Assembly (NCBI RefSeq): GCF_019670125.1
Contig: NZ_AP023033.1
Span: 2,345,001-2,409,000 of the forward strand
Length of the DNA stretch: 64,000 nucleotides
Direction of reading: 5' to 3'
DNA from: Agarivorans aestuarii
GTDB taxonomy: Bacteria; Pseudomonadota; Gammaproteobacteria; Enterobacterales; Celerinatantimonadaceae
The position numbers and the translations under genes were made by a program. The notes beneath the pieces were generated by a model, which saw only the letters and a program-made list of their open reading frames with translations, made no database searches and had not been told where the DNA came from. How positions within the stretch are numbered: position 1 is the stretch's first letter; each line of letters begins with the position of its first letter. Shown piece by piece: positions 33,892-42,677 of the stretch.

Positions 33892-35040
33892 CTAAATGCA
33901 CACTGCATCTAAGTGCTGATTAATACTCTGCCGATAAAAGCTCAATAGCTCTTTGGCATTAGGGCTACGTTTGTTAACTTCTGCCCATGCGCTTAAAACC
34001 GAACGTAATGCCTGACATTGAGCAAAATTGAGGGCAATGCCTAAATCTTGATAAACCGATTTAATGGCAGCCACACCAGAGTGTTTACCTAATACAACGC
34101 TGTGTTTACGGCCGATAATCTCAGGCGCAAAAGCTTGGTAGTTATTGGGATCTTTTAGCAAGCCATCTACATGGATGCCAGACTCATGAGTAAATACCTG
34201 TTTGCCCACTATGCTCTTACTAAGCCCAAGCTTACGGCCTGAAGCCTTGGCAACTAACTCACAAATAGGGTTTAACGATTTTAGATCTACAGCAGGTATC
34301 GCCCTATTACCGGCTAGTTGGGTAACATTTAGCGCCATAAGCACCTCTTCTAAAGCGGCATTACCGGCCCTTTCTCCTAAACCAATTACCGTGGTATTCA
34401 CCGAATCGGCGCCGGCTTTAACAGCAGCTAAGGTATTAGCCGTTGCCATACCTAAATCGTTATGCGCATGCATTTCAATTTGTAGGTCGCTACGCTGCTT
34501 AAGGCTACTAATAAATACTTCTGTAGCAAAAGGGTCTAACAAACCCAGAGTGTCGGCAAAACGTAAGCGCTGTGCACCAAAACCTTGGGCTTTCTCGGCA
34601 ATAAGATATAGCTCATCTAAACTGGCGCGTGACGCGTCTTCCATGCCAACACAAACTTGCAGGCCAAGCGCTAAAGCCTGTTTAATGCCCCGCTCCAATT
34701 GGACAAAAAGCTGAGCAGTAGAAAGTTGTAGCTTAGATTCGCGTTGCTGTTTAGACGCTGGAATAGATATGTCGATCAAATCTAAACCTAGGCCATTTGC
34801 CAGCGAGATATCATGCTGGTGTAAACGGGTCCAGCCCATGGTTTTGGCAAACGTTAGTTCATCGCATATCGCTTTAATCACTTCCCGTTCGGAGTGGCCC
34901 ATTGCTGGCACGCCAACTTCAAGCTCAGTTATCCCTGCTTGCTCCAAACTGGTGGCAATGGCGAGTTTCTCTTCGCCATTAAAAGCCACCCCAGCGGTTT
35001 GCTCGCCATCACGTAAGGTAGTGTCATTAATGATCAACAT
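33892..35040 (-). CDS. nifV: Homocitrate synthase NifV
   Basis: Makes homocitrate, the organic ligand of FeMo-co, from acetyl-CoA and 2-oxoglutarate. 382 residues of the DRE-TIM/LeuA-like family: [15 protein letters not shown] (about 5-19, the metal Asp and catalytic region), [24 protein letters not shown] (HxH metal site) and [16 protein letters not shown]. It starts 23 bp after nifS. Confidence 0.94.
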   Translation of the reverse strand: MLIINDTTLRDGEQTAGVAFNGEEKLAIATSLEQAGITELEVGVPAMGHSEREVIKAICDELTFAKTMGWTRLHQHDISLANGLGLDLIDISIPASKQQRESKLQLSTAQLFVQLERGIKQALALGLQVCVGMEDASRASLDELYLIAEKAQGFGAQRLRFADTLGLLDPFATEVFISSLKQRSDLQIEMHAHNDLGMATANTLAAVKAGADSVNTTVIGLGERAGNAALEEVLMALNVTQLAGNRAIPAVDLKSLNPICELVAKASGRKLGLSKSIVGKQVFTHESGIHVDGLLKDPNNYQAFAPEIIGRKHSVVLGKHSGVAAIKSVYQDLGIALNFAQCQALRSVLSAWAEVNKRSPNAKELLSFYRQSINQHLDAVCI

Positions 35041-35063
35041 AATGAGTCCTTCTGTGTTAACAC

Positions 35064-36299
35064 CTAGGCATAAACCGGACTAAAGCTTTCGCTCGCTGGC
35101 TGATTGGTAGTCACATCCCAATACGGCGATAACATGCGAAGCTTTTCAACAATCCCGGGCAGTACTGCAAGCACTTGGTCAACCATGGCCTCGGTAGTAA
35201 AGCGAGAAAGAGAGAAGCGAATCGCGCCATGCGCTGCGGTATAAGGAATTTCCATTGCCCGCATTACGTGAGATGGCTCTAACGAACCTGAAGTACACGC
35301 CGAACCAGAGGATGCGGCAATACCGTGTTGATCTAACATCAACAATATCGACTCGCCCTCGACAAATTCAAAAGCAATATTGCTGGTATTGGGTACGCGA
35401 TGTTTTGGGTCGCCAGTAACAAAGCAATTAGGAACTCGCGCTAACAAGCCCATTTCTAGGCGATCACGCATCAGCTTTATGCGCGCAGAGTCTTGCTCTA
35501 TCGATTGCATTGCTAGTTCGGCAGCTTTACCTAAACCTACAATTCCGCTGCTATTCTCAGTGCCCGCTCGACGCCCTCGTTCTTGGTGGCCACCACGCAA
35601 TAGCGGTCTAAACTTGGCGCCACGGCGTAAATACAAAGCACCAATGCCCTTAGGTGCATGAAACTTGTGACCAGAAATAGACAATAAATCTATGCCACTG
35701 TCTGCAACCTGAATCGGCAACTTACCCGCAACTTGCACCGCATCAGTATGAAATACAATACCGTGTTGCTTAGCTAACTCCGCCATTCCTCGGATAGGAA
35801 ATAGGCTTCCGGTTTCATTGTTGGCCCACATAAAGCTGGCAATAGCGACATTATCGCTTAGTGCTGCCTTGTAAGCTTCCATATCCAAACGGCCACGTTG
35901 GTCTACGCCTATCCAATGAATGGTGTAGCCTTTGCGCTCTAACATTTGGCAAAGTTGTAAGGTGGCAGGATGCTCAATTACCGAGGTAACAATATCTTTG
36001 CGACTAGGGAAAGCTTCTACAGCAGAAAGGATAGCCGTAGCACTGGCTTCGGTTGCGCAAGAAGTGAAGATGACTTCACTGGCATGGCTCGCACCAATTA
36101 GTTTTTGCACCTGTTCTCTGGCTTTCTCGATGGCTTGGCCAACTTGACTACCAAAACGGTGAATTGACGAAGGGTTACCATAAAACTCACTAAGAAAAGG
36201 CAACATCTCTTGCAACACTGCTTGGTCCACTTGGGTGGTGGCGTTGTTATCTAAATAAGCTAACTCAGTTTGGTTGGTTAAGGTGGTTAAAGTACTCAT
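35064..36299 (-). CDS. nifS: Cysteine desulfurase NifS
   Basis: PLP enzyme that supplies sulfur for nitrogenase Fe-S clusters. 411 residues: [12 protein letters not shown] near the start, [15 protein letters not shown] (PLP lysine), and the mobile sulfur-transfer loop [15 protein letters not shown] with the active Cys. Second gene of nifUSVWZM, 11 bp after nifU, its scaffold partner. Confidence 0.95.
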   Translation of the reverse strand: MSTLTTLTNQTELAYLDNNATTQVDQAVLQEMLPFLSEFYGNPSSIHRFGSQVGQAIEKAREQVQKLIGASHASEVIFTSCATEASATAILSAVEAFPSRKDIVTSVIEHPATLQLCQMLERKGYTIHWIGVDQRGRLDMEAYKAALSDNVAIASFMWANNETGSLFPIRGMAELAKQHGIVFHTDAVQVAGKLPIQVADSGIDLLSISGHKFHAPKGIGALYLRRGAKFRPLLRGGHQERGRRAGTENSSGIVGLGKAAELAMQSIEQDSARIKLMRDRLEMGLLARVPNCFVTGDPKHRVPNTSNIAFEFVEGESILLMLDQHGIAASSGSACTSGSLEPSHVMRAMEIPYTAAHGAIRFSLSRFTTEAMVDQVLAVLPGIVEKLRMLSPYWDVTTNQPASESFSPVYA

Positions 36300-36310
36300 G
36301 CTAAAGCTCC

Positions 36311-37171
36311 TTACGCTAAACTAGCTGCGCCAACGGGATAAACAGTAATGGTTTCGCCAAGGGCTTGGCTGATCTTTTGCTCGATCATTGCCAGCGTACC
36401 CGCTGATAAACCACAGCCAGAACAAGCACCAGTGAGTGATACAAACACCATGTCATCATCTACATCTGATAGCTGAATATCTCCGCCATCGGCTTGTAGT
36501 TGAGGCCTAACCTGCTCTAAGGTTTGTTCAATAATTCGAATGCGCGCCACAATGCTAGTAGCACCTGCTGGATTGGCTTTAACTGGTTCTGGCTCAGCTA
36601 AAGGAGCGCCTAAGCACTCTTCAAGTACCCACTCAATTTTCTCGTGACAAGCAGCACAAGCACCGCCAGCCTTGGTGTAGTTAATAACATCTTCCAAGGT
36701 TTCTAGCTTGTTTTGCGCAACTACACGCTTGATCAAGGCATCGTCGATAGCAAAGCACTTACAAATTAACTCGCCTTCTTCATGCTCTTCGGCGACTTCT
36801 TCACCGCGGTATTGCGCCACAGCCGCATGCAATGCTTCCATTCCCATTACCGAACAATGCATCTTTTCTGGCGGTAAGCCGTCTAAGAAGTCGGCAATAT
36901 CTTGATTAGAAATGCTCATTGCTTGATCGATGGTTCGGCCAATGATCATTTCAGTTAATGCTGATGAAGAAGCAATAGCGCTACCACAACCAAAGGTTTG
37001 AAAACCGGCATCTTCTATCACGTCACTATCAGGATTAACTTTAAGGCTTAAACGTAAAGCGTCACCGCAGGAGATTGAACCCACATCGCCAATAGCGTTT
37101 GCATGGTCGACAGCTTTAGCATTTTTAGGTGTGAAGAAATGCTGTTTAACTTTTTCTGAATAATTCCACAT
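36311..37171 (-). CDS. nifU: Fe-S cluster scaffold NifU
   Basis: 286 residues with the full three-domain NifU plan: an IscU-like N-terminus ([36 protein letters not shown]), a central [2Fe-2S] domain (CKCFAIDD ... [12 protein letters not shown]) and a C-terminal Nfu domain ([26 protein letters not shown]). Builds clusters with NifS for NifH and other nif proteins. The leader upstream is unusual (see repeat 37208-37323). Confidence 0.96.
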   Translation of the reverse strand: MWNYSEKVKQHFFTPKNAKAVDHANAIGDVGSISCGDALRLSLKVNPDSDVIEDAGFQTFGCGSAIASSSALTEMIIGRTIDQAMSISNQDIADFLDGLPPEKMHCSVMGMEALHAAVAQYRGEEVAEEHEEGELICKCFAIDDALIKRVVAQNKLETLEDVINYTKAGGACAACHEKIEWVLEECLGAPLAEPEPVKANPAGATSIVARIRIIEQTLEQVRPQLQADGGDIQLSDVDDDMVFVSLTGACSGCGLSAGTLAMIEQKISQALGETITVYPVGAASLA

Positions 37172-37207
37172 ACGCTACCCCACAATGTTTTATTAATTGG
37201 TAGTGGC

Positions 37208-37323
37208 GATAACTCCTTGCTAAAGACACATGCTGCCTAAAACTGAGTGTTGATAAGCCATTGGGAACCTAGAACACAGCGTTTCTTGCTCATTGGCAGT
37301 AAACTCATCAACAAGGAGTTATC
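37208..37323. repeat. 116-bp segment with 12-bp perfect terminal inverted repeats
   Basis: GATAACTCCTTG (37208-37219) and CAAGGAGTTATC (37312-37323). It lies wholly between the predicted nifU start point and the nifU ATG, so in RNA it would close a long stem in the leader, with the CAAGGAG arm about 37-48 nt before the ATG. It may be a small repeat element or a structured regulatory leader. No second copy was seen in the window. Confidence 0.6.
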
Positions 37324-37338
37324 ACCTGAGTAGACTAT

Positions 37339-37355
37339 TGCAAATGTGGTACCTA
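37339..37355 (-). promoter_or_regulatory. Sigma-54 promoter of nifUSVWZM
   Basis: Reading leftward: TAGGTACCACATTTGCA, with GG and GC correctly spaced and consensus -12. The leader to the nifU ATG would be about 155 nt, much longer than for nifB, rnfA or nifF. Confidence 0.8.
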
Positions 37356-37418
37356 GGTTGGAAAGAACGTAAATGTTTGTAATATATGAATTTTAATGTG
37401 ATTCAACAAAGTGCACAG

Positions 37419-37434
37419 TGTGAGTTAAATCACA
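37419..37434. promoter_or_regulatory. NifA site / CRP site overlap upstream of nifU
   Basis: TGTGAGTTAAATCACA reads as TGT-N10-ACA (NifA) and at the same time as TGTGA-N6-TCACA, the perfect core of the CRP palindrome. It lies 64 bp upstream of the nifU -24 box. Confidence 0.7.
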
Positions 37435-37589
37435 TTTAGTGAGGTATTGTGAGCTTCACTACAGAGCTTTGTCGTTTGTTGGTAGGTAGCTAGTATTCGT
37501 TAGGTACCTTATAAATCGATCTGAAAGGTAGCAAATAAATGTCGGTAAGAGTGTCTTTGTCCTTAGTTAGCTCCACAAAATAGTGGTTT

Positions 37590-37615
37590 CAGTAGTTAAT
37601 GATAATTAACTACTG
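37590..37615 (-). terminator. Hairpin at the 3' end of the DUF3299 gene
   Basis: CAGTAGTTAAT / ATTAACTACTG, a perfect 11-bp stem with a 4-nt loop. It includes the stop codon of the DUF3299 gene. No T tract follows, so termination is uncertain. Confidence 0.5.
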
Positions 37616-38228
37616 AGGAGGCGTTCATTGAATACCCCATGGTGACATCCGTTTCACCGTCCACCAGATAAACATTGTCAGTTGTTAGCTTTGATGAAAT
37701 AACACCTTCAACCCAAACCGGATATTGCACCGTTTCTACTTTGTACCCTGCAGGATAAGAAACTAAAACAATTTGGTTGGCTGGAGGTGGCGGCATATGA
37801 ATACAAGCTCCAGCATAAGGAACTAACAAAAAATCAGTCGCAACTAACGGAGCAGAAAATTCTATGGGTACCAAAAACCCCGGAATGCGGACTTTTTCTC
37901 CATCAAAATCAGAAATTATTGTTTCAGAAGCAAGCCTTTGGACTTCGATGTATTTTTCTCGAAGCATGAGTAGTTCATCAGCGTCTAAGCCATCAGCCTT
38001 CAAGTCATTTTTAAGCACTGTAAGTTTTGCCGCTGATTCAGCGTCATCATACTGATTAAGAGTAAATACTTCCTGTAACAACTGTCTTTGTTGATAACTG
38101 AGTTCTGGCAAAACAAATTGATTTGGTACTGGTTCCGGCTTTAAGTCTTTCCAACCCAATAGTATTAGTTCGCCAGACAGACTAGAAAACGAAACAAGGA
38201 ATAAAACAGCGGCAATCAATCTTTTCAT
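37596..38228 (-). CDS. DUF3299 periplasmic protein
   Basis: 210 residues with a Sec signal peptide (MKRLIAAVLFLVSFSSLSG). The C-terminal domain shows the DUF3299 hallmarks RIPGFLVPIEF and FLLVPYAGACIHMPPPPANQ, followed by PVWVEGVI. Function unknown; members often sit beside ABC-type lipid or metal export genes, but not here. The neighbour upstream is a secreted amidohydrolase. Confidence 0.8.
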   Translation of the reverse strand: MKRLIAAVLFLVSFSSLSGELILLGWKDLKPEPVPNQFVLPELSYQQRQLLQEVFTLNQYDDAESAAKLTVLKNDLKADGLDADELLMLREKYIEVQRLASETIISDFDGEKVRIPGFLVPIEFSAPLVATDFLLVPYAGACIHMPPPPANQIVLVSYPAGYKVETVQYPVWVEGVISSKLTTDNVYLVDGETDVTMGYSMNASSVVNYH

Positions 38229-38311
38229 AGCTTAGTTTCACATATTTTTTAGAGGATCTAATCGATAGAAAGATTCATCGGCTGATAAAGCCGATGAATC
38301 ATGGAGCTTTT

Positions 38312-39691
38312 CTAAAGGCTGTTTTTATAGATAACGCCATCTTTCATGATAAGTTGAATTGACTTCGGTGAATCGGGACGCTTTTCAGCGCCAAACCACT
38401 GGTCACCGGTACCTACAACTGAAAAGTCTTCAAGAGGATTACCATCAAGCAAAAGGATATCAGCATAGGCCCCTTTCTCAATTACTCCAAGTTTCGCATC
38501 TGGATAAGGGTTCATGAAATCACCAGTTAGTTTCGCAATTTCACCACCCACTGAAGTTAAGGTTTTTAGTGATTCAAAAGGTCCAAAGAAGTCATTGTTG
38601 AGTTTCTTTTCATAAGCAATTTGAATATTACAGGCATCAACCGAGCCAACACAGTCGGTTTGGAAGCCGCGAGGAGCTGGACATTCTTTCATATTAGGAA
38701 TGTAATCTTTAAATGCTGCAGAAGCTGATTTAGCTTTAGCTAAGCTAGAAGGTACATTTTTAATTGCAGGGATCTCTAAAAGATTCGGATCGAAGGCAGT
38801 AAGATTGGTAGTGATATACGCACCCTTTTCTTCCATTAGCTCTGAAATTTCGCAATCAAACATAAAGCCATGTTCAATCGACTTAACCCCAGCATTTAGC
38901 GCGCCGATTATGGCCTCTTTACGGTATGAGTGCGCCATAACATAACTGCCGTAGGTATTAGCAACCTCAACGGCTGCGCCTACTTCTTCTGGGGAACCTG
39001 CAAGTAGTTGCCATGGATCAAAGGCTGAAACCACACCACCTGATTGCATGTATTTCAGCTGAGTGGCTCCCATTCGAAAGTTATTGCGAGCATACTTTTT
39101 CACCTCTGCAACACTATCTACTTCTTGTGCCATATTTAAACGACCAAAATTTGTTTGCTCTCCAACCGGTGCAGTGTAGTTGGCAAAATCGGCATGACCA
39201 CCACGAGTACTTAGGAATGCACCAGATGGATAATAGCGAGGACCTACAATATCGCCCGCATCGATGGCCCTTCTTAAACCACCGTTAGCACCACCAGCGT
39301 CACGGACTGTTGTAAATCCTTGCATTAAGTACATTTCGGCCATACGAGTACCATGAATAGCAAAGTCTTCCCAAGTGGTATTAGACTCCATCGCAGGTAA
39401 ACTAGGTCCCATCAACATAAGGTGGGCATGATTTTCGATAAAACCAGGGGTTAGAGTTTTACCTGTCCCATCAATAACCACAGCATCTTCTCGCACAGTA
39501 ATAGCTTTGGCAGAGATAGACTTAATTTTGTTGCCCTCCACTAACACAAAATGATCTTCGTATAACTTGTTTTCAGTGCCGTTAAAAATATCGACATTTT
39601 CAAACAAAGTTTGTGGAAGTTGAGCGTCTTCTGCTGCAATAGCAAAACAGGTTATCATCGCAAATGATGATGCAATAATGGTCTTCTTCAT
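38312..39691 (-). CDS. Secreted metal-dependent amidohydrolase (imidazolonepropionase/prolidase-like)
   Basis: 459 residues with a Sec signal peptide (cleavage near AIA-AE). Amidohydrolase features: TPGFIENHAHL with HxH metal ligands (about 88-98), TTVRDAGGANGGLRRAID, a lysine-position region TQLKYMQSGGV, MAHSYRKEAI, SIEHGFMFD, and the final Asp region in ADILLLDGNPLED. Close relatives hydrolyse Xaa-Arg/Lys or Xaa-Pro dipeptide analogues or mycotoxins; I cannot give the substrate. It lies 69 bp downstream of the porin gene, possibly one operon. Confidence 0.82.
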   Translation of the reverse strand: MKKTIIASSFAMITCFAIAAEDAQLPQTLFENVDIFNGTENKLYEDHFVLVEGNKIKSISAKAITVREDAVVIDGTGKTLTPGFIENHAHLMLMGPSLPAMESNTTWEDFAIHGTRMAEMYLMQGFTTVRDAGGANGGLRRAIDAGDIVGPRYYPSGAFLSTRGGHADFANYTAPVGEQTNFGRLNMAQEVDSVAEVKKYARNNFRMGATQLKYMQSGGVVSAFDPWQLLAGSPEEVGAAVEVANTYGSYVMAHSYRKEAIIGALNAGVKSIEHGFMFDCEISELMEEKGAYITTNLTAFDPNLLEIPAIKNVPSSLAKAKSASAAFKDYIPNMKECPAPRGFQTDCVGSVDACNIQIAYEKKLNNDFFGPFESLKTLTSVGGEIAKLTGDFMNPYPDAKLGVIEKGAYADILLLDGNPLEDFSVVGTGDQWFGAEKRPDSPKSIQLIMKDGVIYKNSL

Positions 39692-39760
39692 GTCTATGTC
39701 CTTATAACTGTGTCGCTCATATTTAAGCGAAGTCTCCGTGTTCCTGTTAATCCCACTTAG

Positions 39761-41029
39761 CTAAATAAATACCCTAGCTCGAATGCCAAAAACCAAAGCA
39801 GAGCTTTGATTCGAAAATGCTGGATCTTTGATGTATTGGATATCTGGAGTGACTTGCAAGTAGTCACCAAATTGCATGTTGTAGTATAGCTCCGCTGTCC
39901 ACTGCTCATCAGAATTCGCTATAGGCCGCAAAATTTCTTCATTTATCTCTGACCAGTTAACCGCAAAGCCTAAGTTATTCTTTTCCGCACCAAGACCAAA
40001 ATAGCCAAAGCCAACACTTAGTGATTTGTCGTAGAGGGCTACTTGCCCTTCAGAAACTCCTCCTCGAACAAATGGCATCAGTTGTGAAGTCAAGAACTGG
40101 CTCCAAGAAAAGTTAATTCCTTTGCCACCATCGGTATAACCAGGTGCCGGATAATTTAAATTGTGCCGAGTACCTTCACCAAAATTCCATAAGGTAAAAT
40201 GGATATTGTCAGTGTAGATTTGCTCCTGTGAAGCCGTCCAACCGAGTTCTAGGGTTGAGAAATAAGCGGCATCACTGCCAAATGCACTGTTAAAGCCATC
40301 AAGTATGTCGTCAGATTTGCCGTTTGCATCTGCAAGGCCGGCAATAGCGTAGAAGTTGTTACCTATCATATGCCCAACAGATAAAGCTAAAATGCCGTCG
40401 TCGGGTAAGCCCATCACTCCTGAGCCTGTAGAAAATGCTAAGTTGGTAAATCCTGACCACGGACTAGCTAGGGCATAAACGTCGACATAATTAGTGACAT
40501 CTTGCCAGCCAATTATAACGGTCCCTTTACCCCCATTTATCTTTTGCTTCCAGTTTAAATCGGTCACTCTAAAGCCTTGGTCGCTAAATGCGGGGGCGAT
40601 TAGACCAGCGTAACCAAGGCCGTCTTTACCAGAGAAGTTGTCAATAAAAGCGAAGTTTTTGGGCGTGCTGTCACCATAAGCGTGACGATGTTCTATTTTC
40701 CACACTAGGCTACCGCTATTACTAGCACCTTGATTAATCAAGTTCCATGCCCCGTATAGCCTAGCAACACCAGAAGCGGCGTTTACCGAATTTCTGTTAG
40801 CACCATCAGCAGAGGCCAAACCTAGAGCAAAGTAGTCAGCACCGAAGGTGAATCCATCTTTAGCAAGTTTTTCTCGCCAATCTAATTGCTGCGTTCTTTG
40901 TTGAGCAATGGTGTTTTCTACAGAATCTGGGCTTTCAAAATTTGTGGCCGTTGCTGCTCCTGGCATACCGCCACATAAAAACACGGTACACACAGCAGAT
41001 AGTTGCTTAAATTTAAACCATATTTTCAT
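39761..41029 (-). CDS. OprB-type carbohydrate-selective porin
   Basis: 422 residues with a signal peptide (cleavage near ATA-TN) and a beta-barrel ending in a C-terminal aromatic-type strand (ALVFGIRARVFI). OprB-family cues: WREKLAKDGFTFGADYFALGLASADG, LVWKIEHRHAYGD, WKQKINGGKGTVIIGWQDVTNY, YYNMQFGDYLQVTPDIQYIKDPAF. Outer-membrane uptake of sugars is the family role. A 15-bp perfect palindrome lies 29 bp upstream. Confidence 0.85.
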   Translation of the reverse strand: MKIWFKFKQLSAVCTVFLCGGMPGAATATNFESPDSVENTIAQQRTQQLDWREKLAKDGFTFGADYFALGLASADGANRNSVNAASGVARLYGAWNLINQGASNSGSLVWKIEHRHAYGDSTPKNFAFIDNFSGKDGLGYAGLIAPAFSDQGFRVTDLNWKQKINGGKGTVIIGWQDVTNYVDVYALASPWSGFTNLAFSTGSGVMGLPDDGILALSVGHMIGNNFYAIAGLADANGKSDDILDGFNSAFGSDAAYFSTLELGWTASQEQIYTDNIHFTLWNFGEGTRHNLNYPAPGYTDGGKGINFSWSQFLTSQLMPFVRGGVSEGQVALYDKSLSVGFGYFGLGAEKNNLGFAVNWSEINEEILRPIANSDEQWTAELYYNMQFGDYLQVTPDIQYIKDPAFSNQSSALVFGIRARVFI

Positions 41030-41349
41030 TCAACCGAATCCTTTCGCTAGTTGAAACGTAATCAGTGATTACATTGTTGAATTGAGCTAACTAAAGCTTG
41101 TAACAGTGCTCTTTCAAACATGCCCCGAATAAACTTCCCACACGCCTTGTGAACTCAGCTTCTTGTTTGCCACATCAGCCCAGTTACCATTCTGCCTTAA
41201 AGGAAATGTAAGCATATGGTTGTTAATACGTTTCATTTCAGTAAATAGATTAGCAGATACAAGTGCTTACTCAATAGCCATTTGATGACAGTGTTAGCAA
41301 TACGCCTGAACTAAGTATTTTTGAATTGCTTGCGATAACTAGACGGAGA
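41030..41349. other. Intergenic region porin / AraC gene
   Basis: 320 bp without a credible gene. It includes a palindromic operator candidate near the porin; the remainder has no recognisable element. Confidence 0.5.
41058..41072. promoter_or_regulatory. Palindromic operator candidate upstream of the porin gene
   Basis: GTAATCAGTGATTAC: perfect 7-bp half-sites around one central base, 29 bp upstream of the porin ATG, a typical repressor position. The cognate regulator is unknown; AraC proteins generally use direct repeats, so the adjacent AraC gene is not an obvious partner. Confidence 0.5.
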
Positions 41350-42339
41350 TTATTTGTAAATTCGCTTGAATGAGCGTGAGAAATGAGCAGTGTCTGAATA
41401 CCCAAAACGGTTTGCCAATTGGGTAATAGATTCTTTGTTATGTTGCAGGTGTATTTCCACCTGTTCAAAAACGAGCGCTTCGATAAATTGTTTATACACT
41501 ATGTTCTCTGCTTTAAGCCTTCGTTGCAAAGTCCTTACATTTAGACGCAAAATGTCGGCTGCTAGCTTAATTGGCAATTTACCCATCGATAAATAAGGTT
41601 TAACAGCAAGGGGGAATTGCTCTCTAAAACTTAGCACGTCCGTAGCATTAGTAATTGTATTAGTTGTATTACTTAGAAAGTGAGTGTTGAATACCGCTGG
41701 CGAAAAAAGCTGCTGTTCTGGTATTTCTAACGCCGTTACTGGTCTACCTAAGAAAAATTGCGCATGTTCGAGTGACGGTAGTTTGGCAAAGTCATCAAGA
41801 CAGTTACTTTGAATACCTATTTTCATTGGGCGCCACTGGTCGTTGCTTAGGGCTCTTATCAATTCCGCCATACAAATAACTGAAAACATCTCTGCGTATT
41901 TAAACCAGCTTTCATTAACGCCTTTTTTTTCGCGTACTAACCACCGAGTGTTACCCGATTCTTCAAGATAAAGGTTTGTATCGGTAGATTGGTGTTTTAG
42001 AGCTTCACAAAACCGCTCTAGCGCATCTTTAACTGTGCCAATTTGAGAAATATTTGCCAGCATTCGGGGAACAAAGGTTTCTTTGCAAGAGCGAAGAAAT
42101 AACCACCCTAAGCGATCATTAGCTAAAGATTGTGCCAATATGTCTAACACGTTTTTTAAACAAGTTTCTGGCAGGTACTCATAATCAGCGTTGTTATAAA
42201 TATCATTGGGTATCAATGCAGCTCGTAACAAGTCGTAGCTTTTATGGTCAATCTCTTTGAGCATTGATGCAAAAAACTCAACATTTTCACGCCGAACCAA
42301 GGGGATGTTTTTATTTTCGTTACTACTCATTTCATCCAT
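41350..42339 (-). CDS. AraC-family regulator (OruR/ArgR-type, with Arabinose_bd-like N-terminus)
   Basis: 329 residues. The N-terminal ~200 are the long effector/dimer domain of the XylS/OruR-type subfamily (LGWLFLRSCKETFVPRMLANISQIGTVKDALERFCEAL). The C-terminal DNA-binding unit has LPIKLAADILRLNVRTLQRRLKAENIVYKQF and ESITQLANRFGYSDTAHFSRSFKR, and stops just after FKRIYK, slightly short. It might control the adjacent porin/amidohydrolase; this is only positional. Confidence 0.85.
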   Translation of the reverse strand: MDEMSSNENKNIPLVRRENVEFFASMLKEIDHKSYDLLRAALIPNDIYNNADYEYLPETCLKNVLDILAQSLANDRLGWLFLRSCKETFVPRMLANISQIGTVKDALERFCEALKHQSTDTNLYLEESGNTRWLVREKKGVNESWFKYAEMFSVICMAELIRALSNDQWRPMKIGIQSNCLDDFAKLPSLEHAQFFLGRPVTALEIPEQQLFSPAVFNTHFLSNTTNTITNATDVLSFREQFPLAVKPYLSMGKLPIKLAADILRLNVRTLQRRLKAENIVYKQFIEALVFEQVEIHLQHNKESITQLANRFGYSDTAHFSRSFKRIYK

Positions 42340-42390
42340 TCTTCGTTTAACATTCAGGTAACTATTTGAGCATGATTACTACTAGTGGCC

Positions 42391-42421
42391 TTGCTATCTA
42401 AAGTTCAATATTTAGTATAAT
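42391..42421 (+). promoter_or_regulatory. Candidate sigma-70 promoter
   Basis: TTGCTA (42391-42396) and a perfect TATAAT (42416-42421) with a 19-bp spacer. The -35 box and spacing are suboptimal. It points towards the interrupted frame at 42448. Confidence 0.4.
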
Positions 42422-42447
42422 ACTGTCGTTACGTTAAGTGACAACAA

Positions 42448-42609
42448 ATGGCCCGCTATTTAATACCCGAAAAGAATCATTATTAGTGCGCGGAACAGCT
42501 TGGAACTATCCGTAAACTGCTAGATGAAATAATCAAAAACTGTTGTTCGTTAGTCGCACAACAAGCTTTAAGTAGTAAAGTCACTACCATTAGATCTGCT
42601 AAAACTTAA
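42448..42609 (+). pseudogene. Small ORF interrupted by an in-frame TAG
   Basis: ATG at 42448 opens MARYLIPEKNHY, then TAG (42484-42486), then 40 further codons in the same frame, beginning CAEQLGTIRKLLDEIIKN, to TAA at 42607. The frame sits between a TATAAT box and a terminator that begins 6 bp after the stop. A decayed small gene is the simplest reading; amber readthrough or chance are alternatives. I do not recognise the peptide. Confidence 0.3.
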
Positions 42610-42615
42610 TTCTAA

Positions 42616-42649
42616 AAAAAGAGCTTACCGTTGCCGATAAGCTCTTTTT
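42616..42649. terminator. Bidirectional terminator
   Basis: AAAAAGAGCTTA / TAAGCTCTTTTT, a 12-bp stem with a 10-nt loop, with A residues on the left and T residues on the right, so it can act on both strands. It is 28 bp after the GH16 stop. Confidence 0.85.
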
Positions 42650-42677
42650 ATTAACGCGTAATAATTACACCTATAGT

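Larger units (their letters stand above)
37172..37595. other. nifU upstream region
   Basis: 424 bp with no gene. From nifU outward it holds a 116-bp inverted-repeat-bounded segment in the leader, a sigma-54 promoter, and a TGT-N10-ACA site that is also a perfect CRP consensus. The outer ~160 bp show nothing further apart from the hairpin overlapping the DUF3299 gene end. Confidence 0.75.
42340..42677. other. Intergenic region with a small interrupted transcription unit
   Basis: 338 bp between the AraC gene and the GH16 gene, both leftward. On the plus strand it holds a TATAAT promoter-like site, a 53-codon frame interrupted by one TAG, and a strong bidirectional terminator; see the separate entries. 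Confidence 0.6.

Noticed and set aside
36300..37171. NifU leader as an IscR-type or known riboswitch target
   Set aside because: I could not match the leader to any riboswitch consensus I know; only the inverted repeat is supported.
38001..38228. Possible link between the DUF3299 gene and an ABC exporter
   Set aside because: The usual partner genes are not adjacent; the neighbours are an amidohydrolase and nifU.
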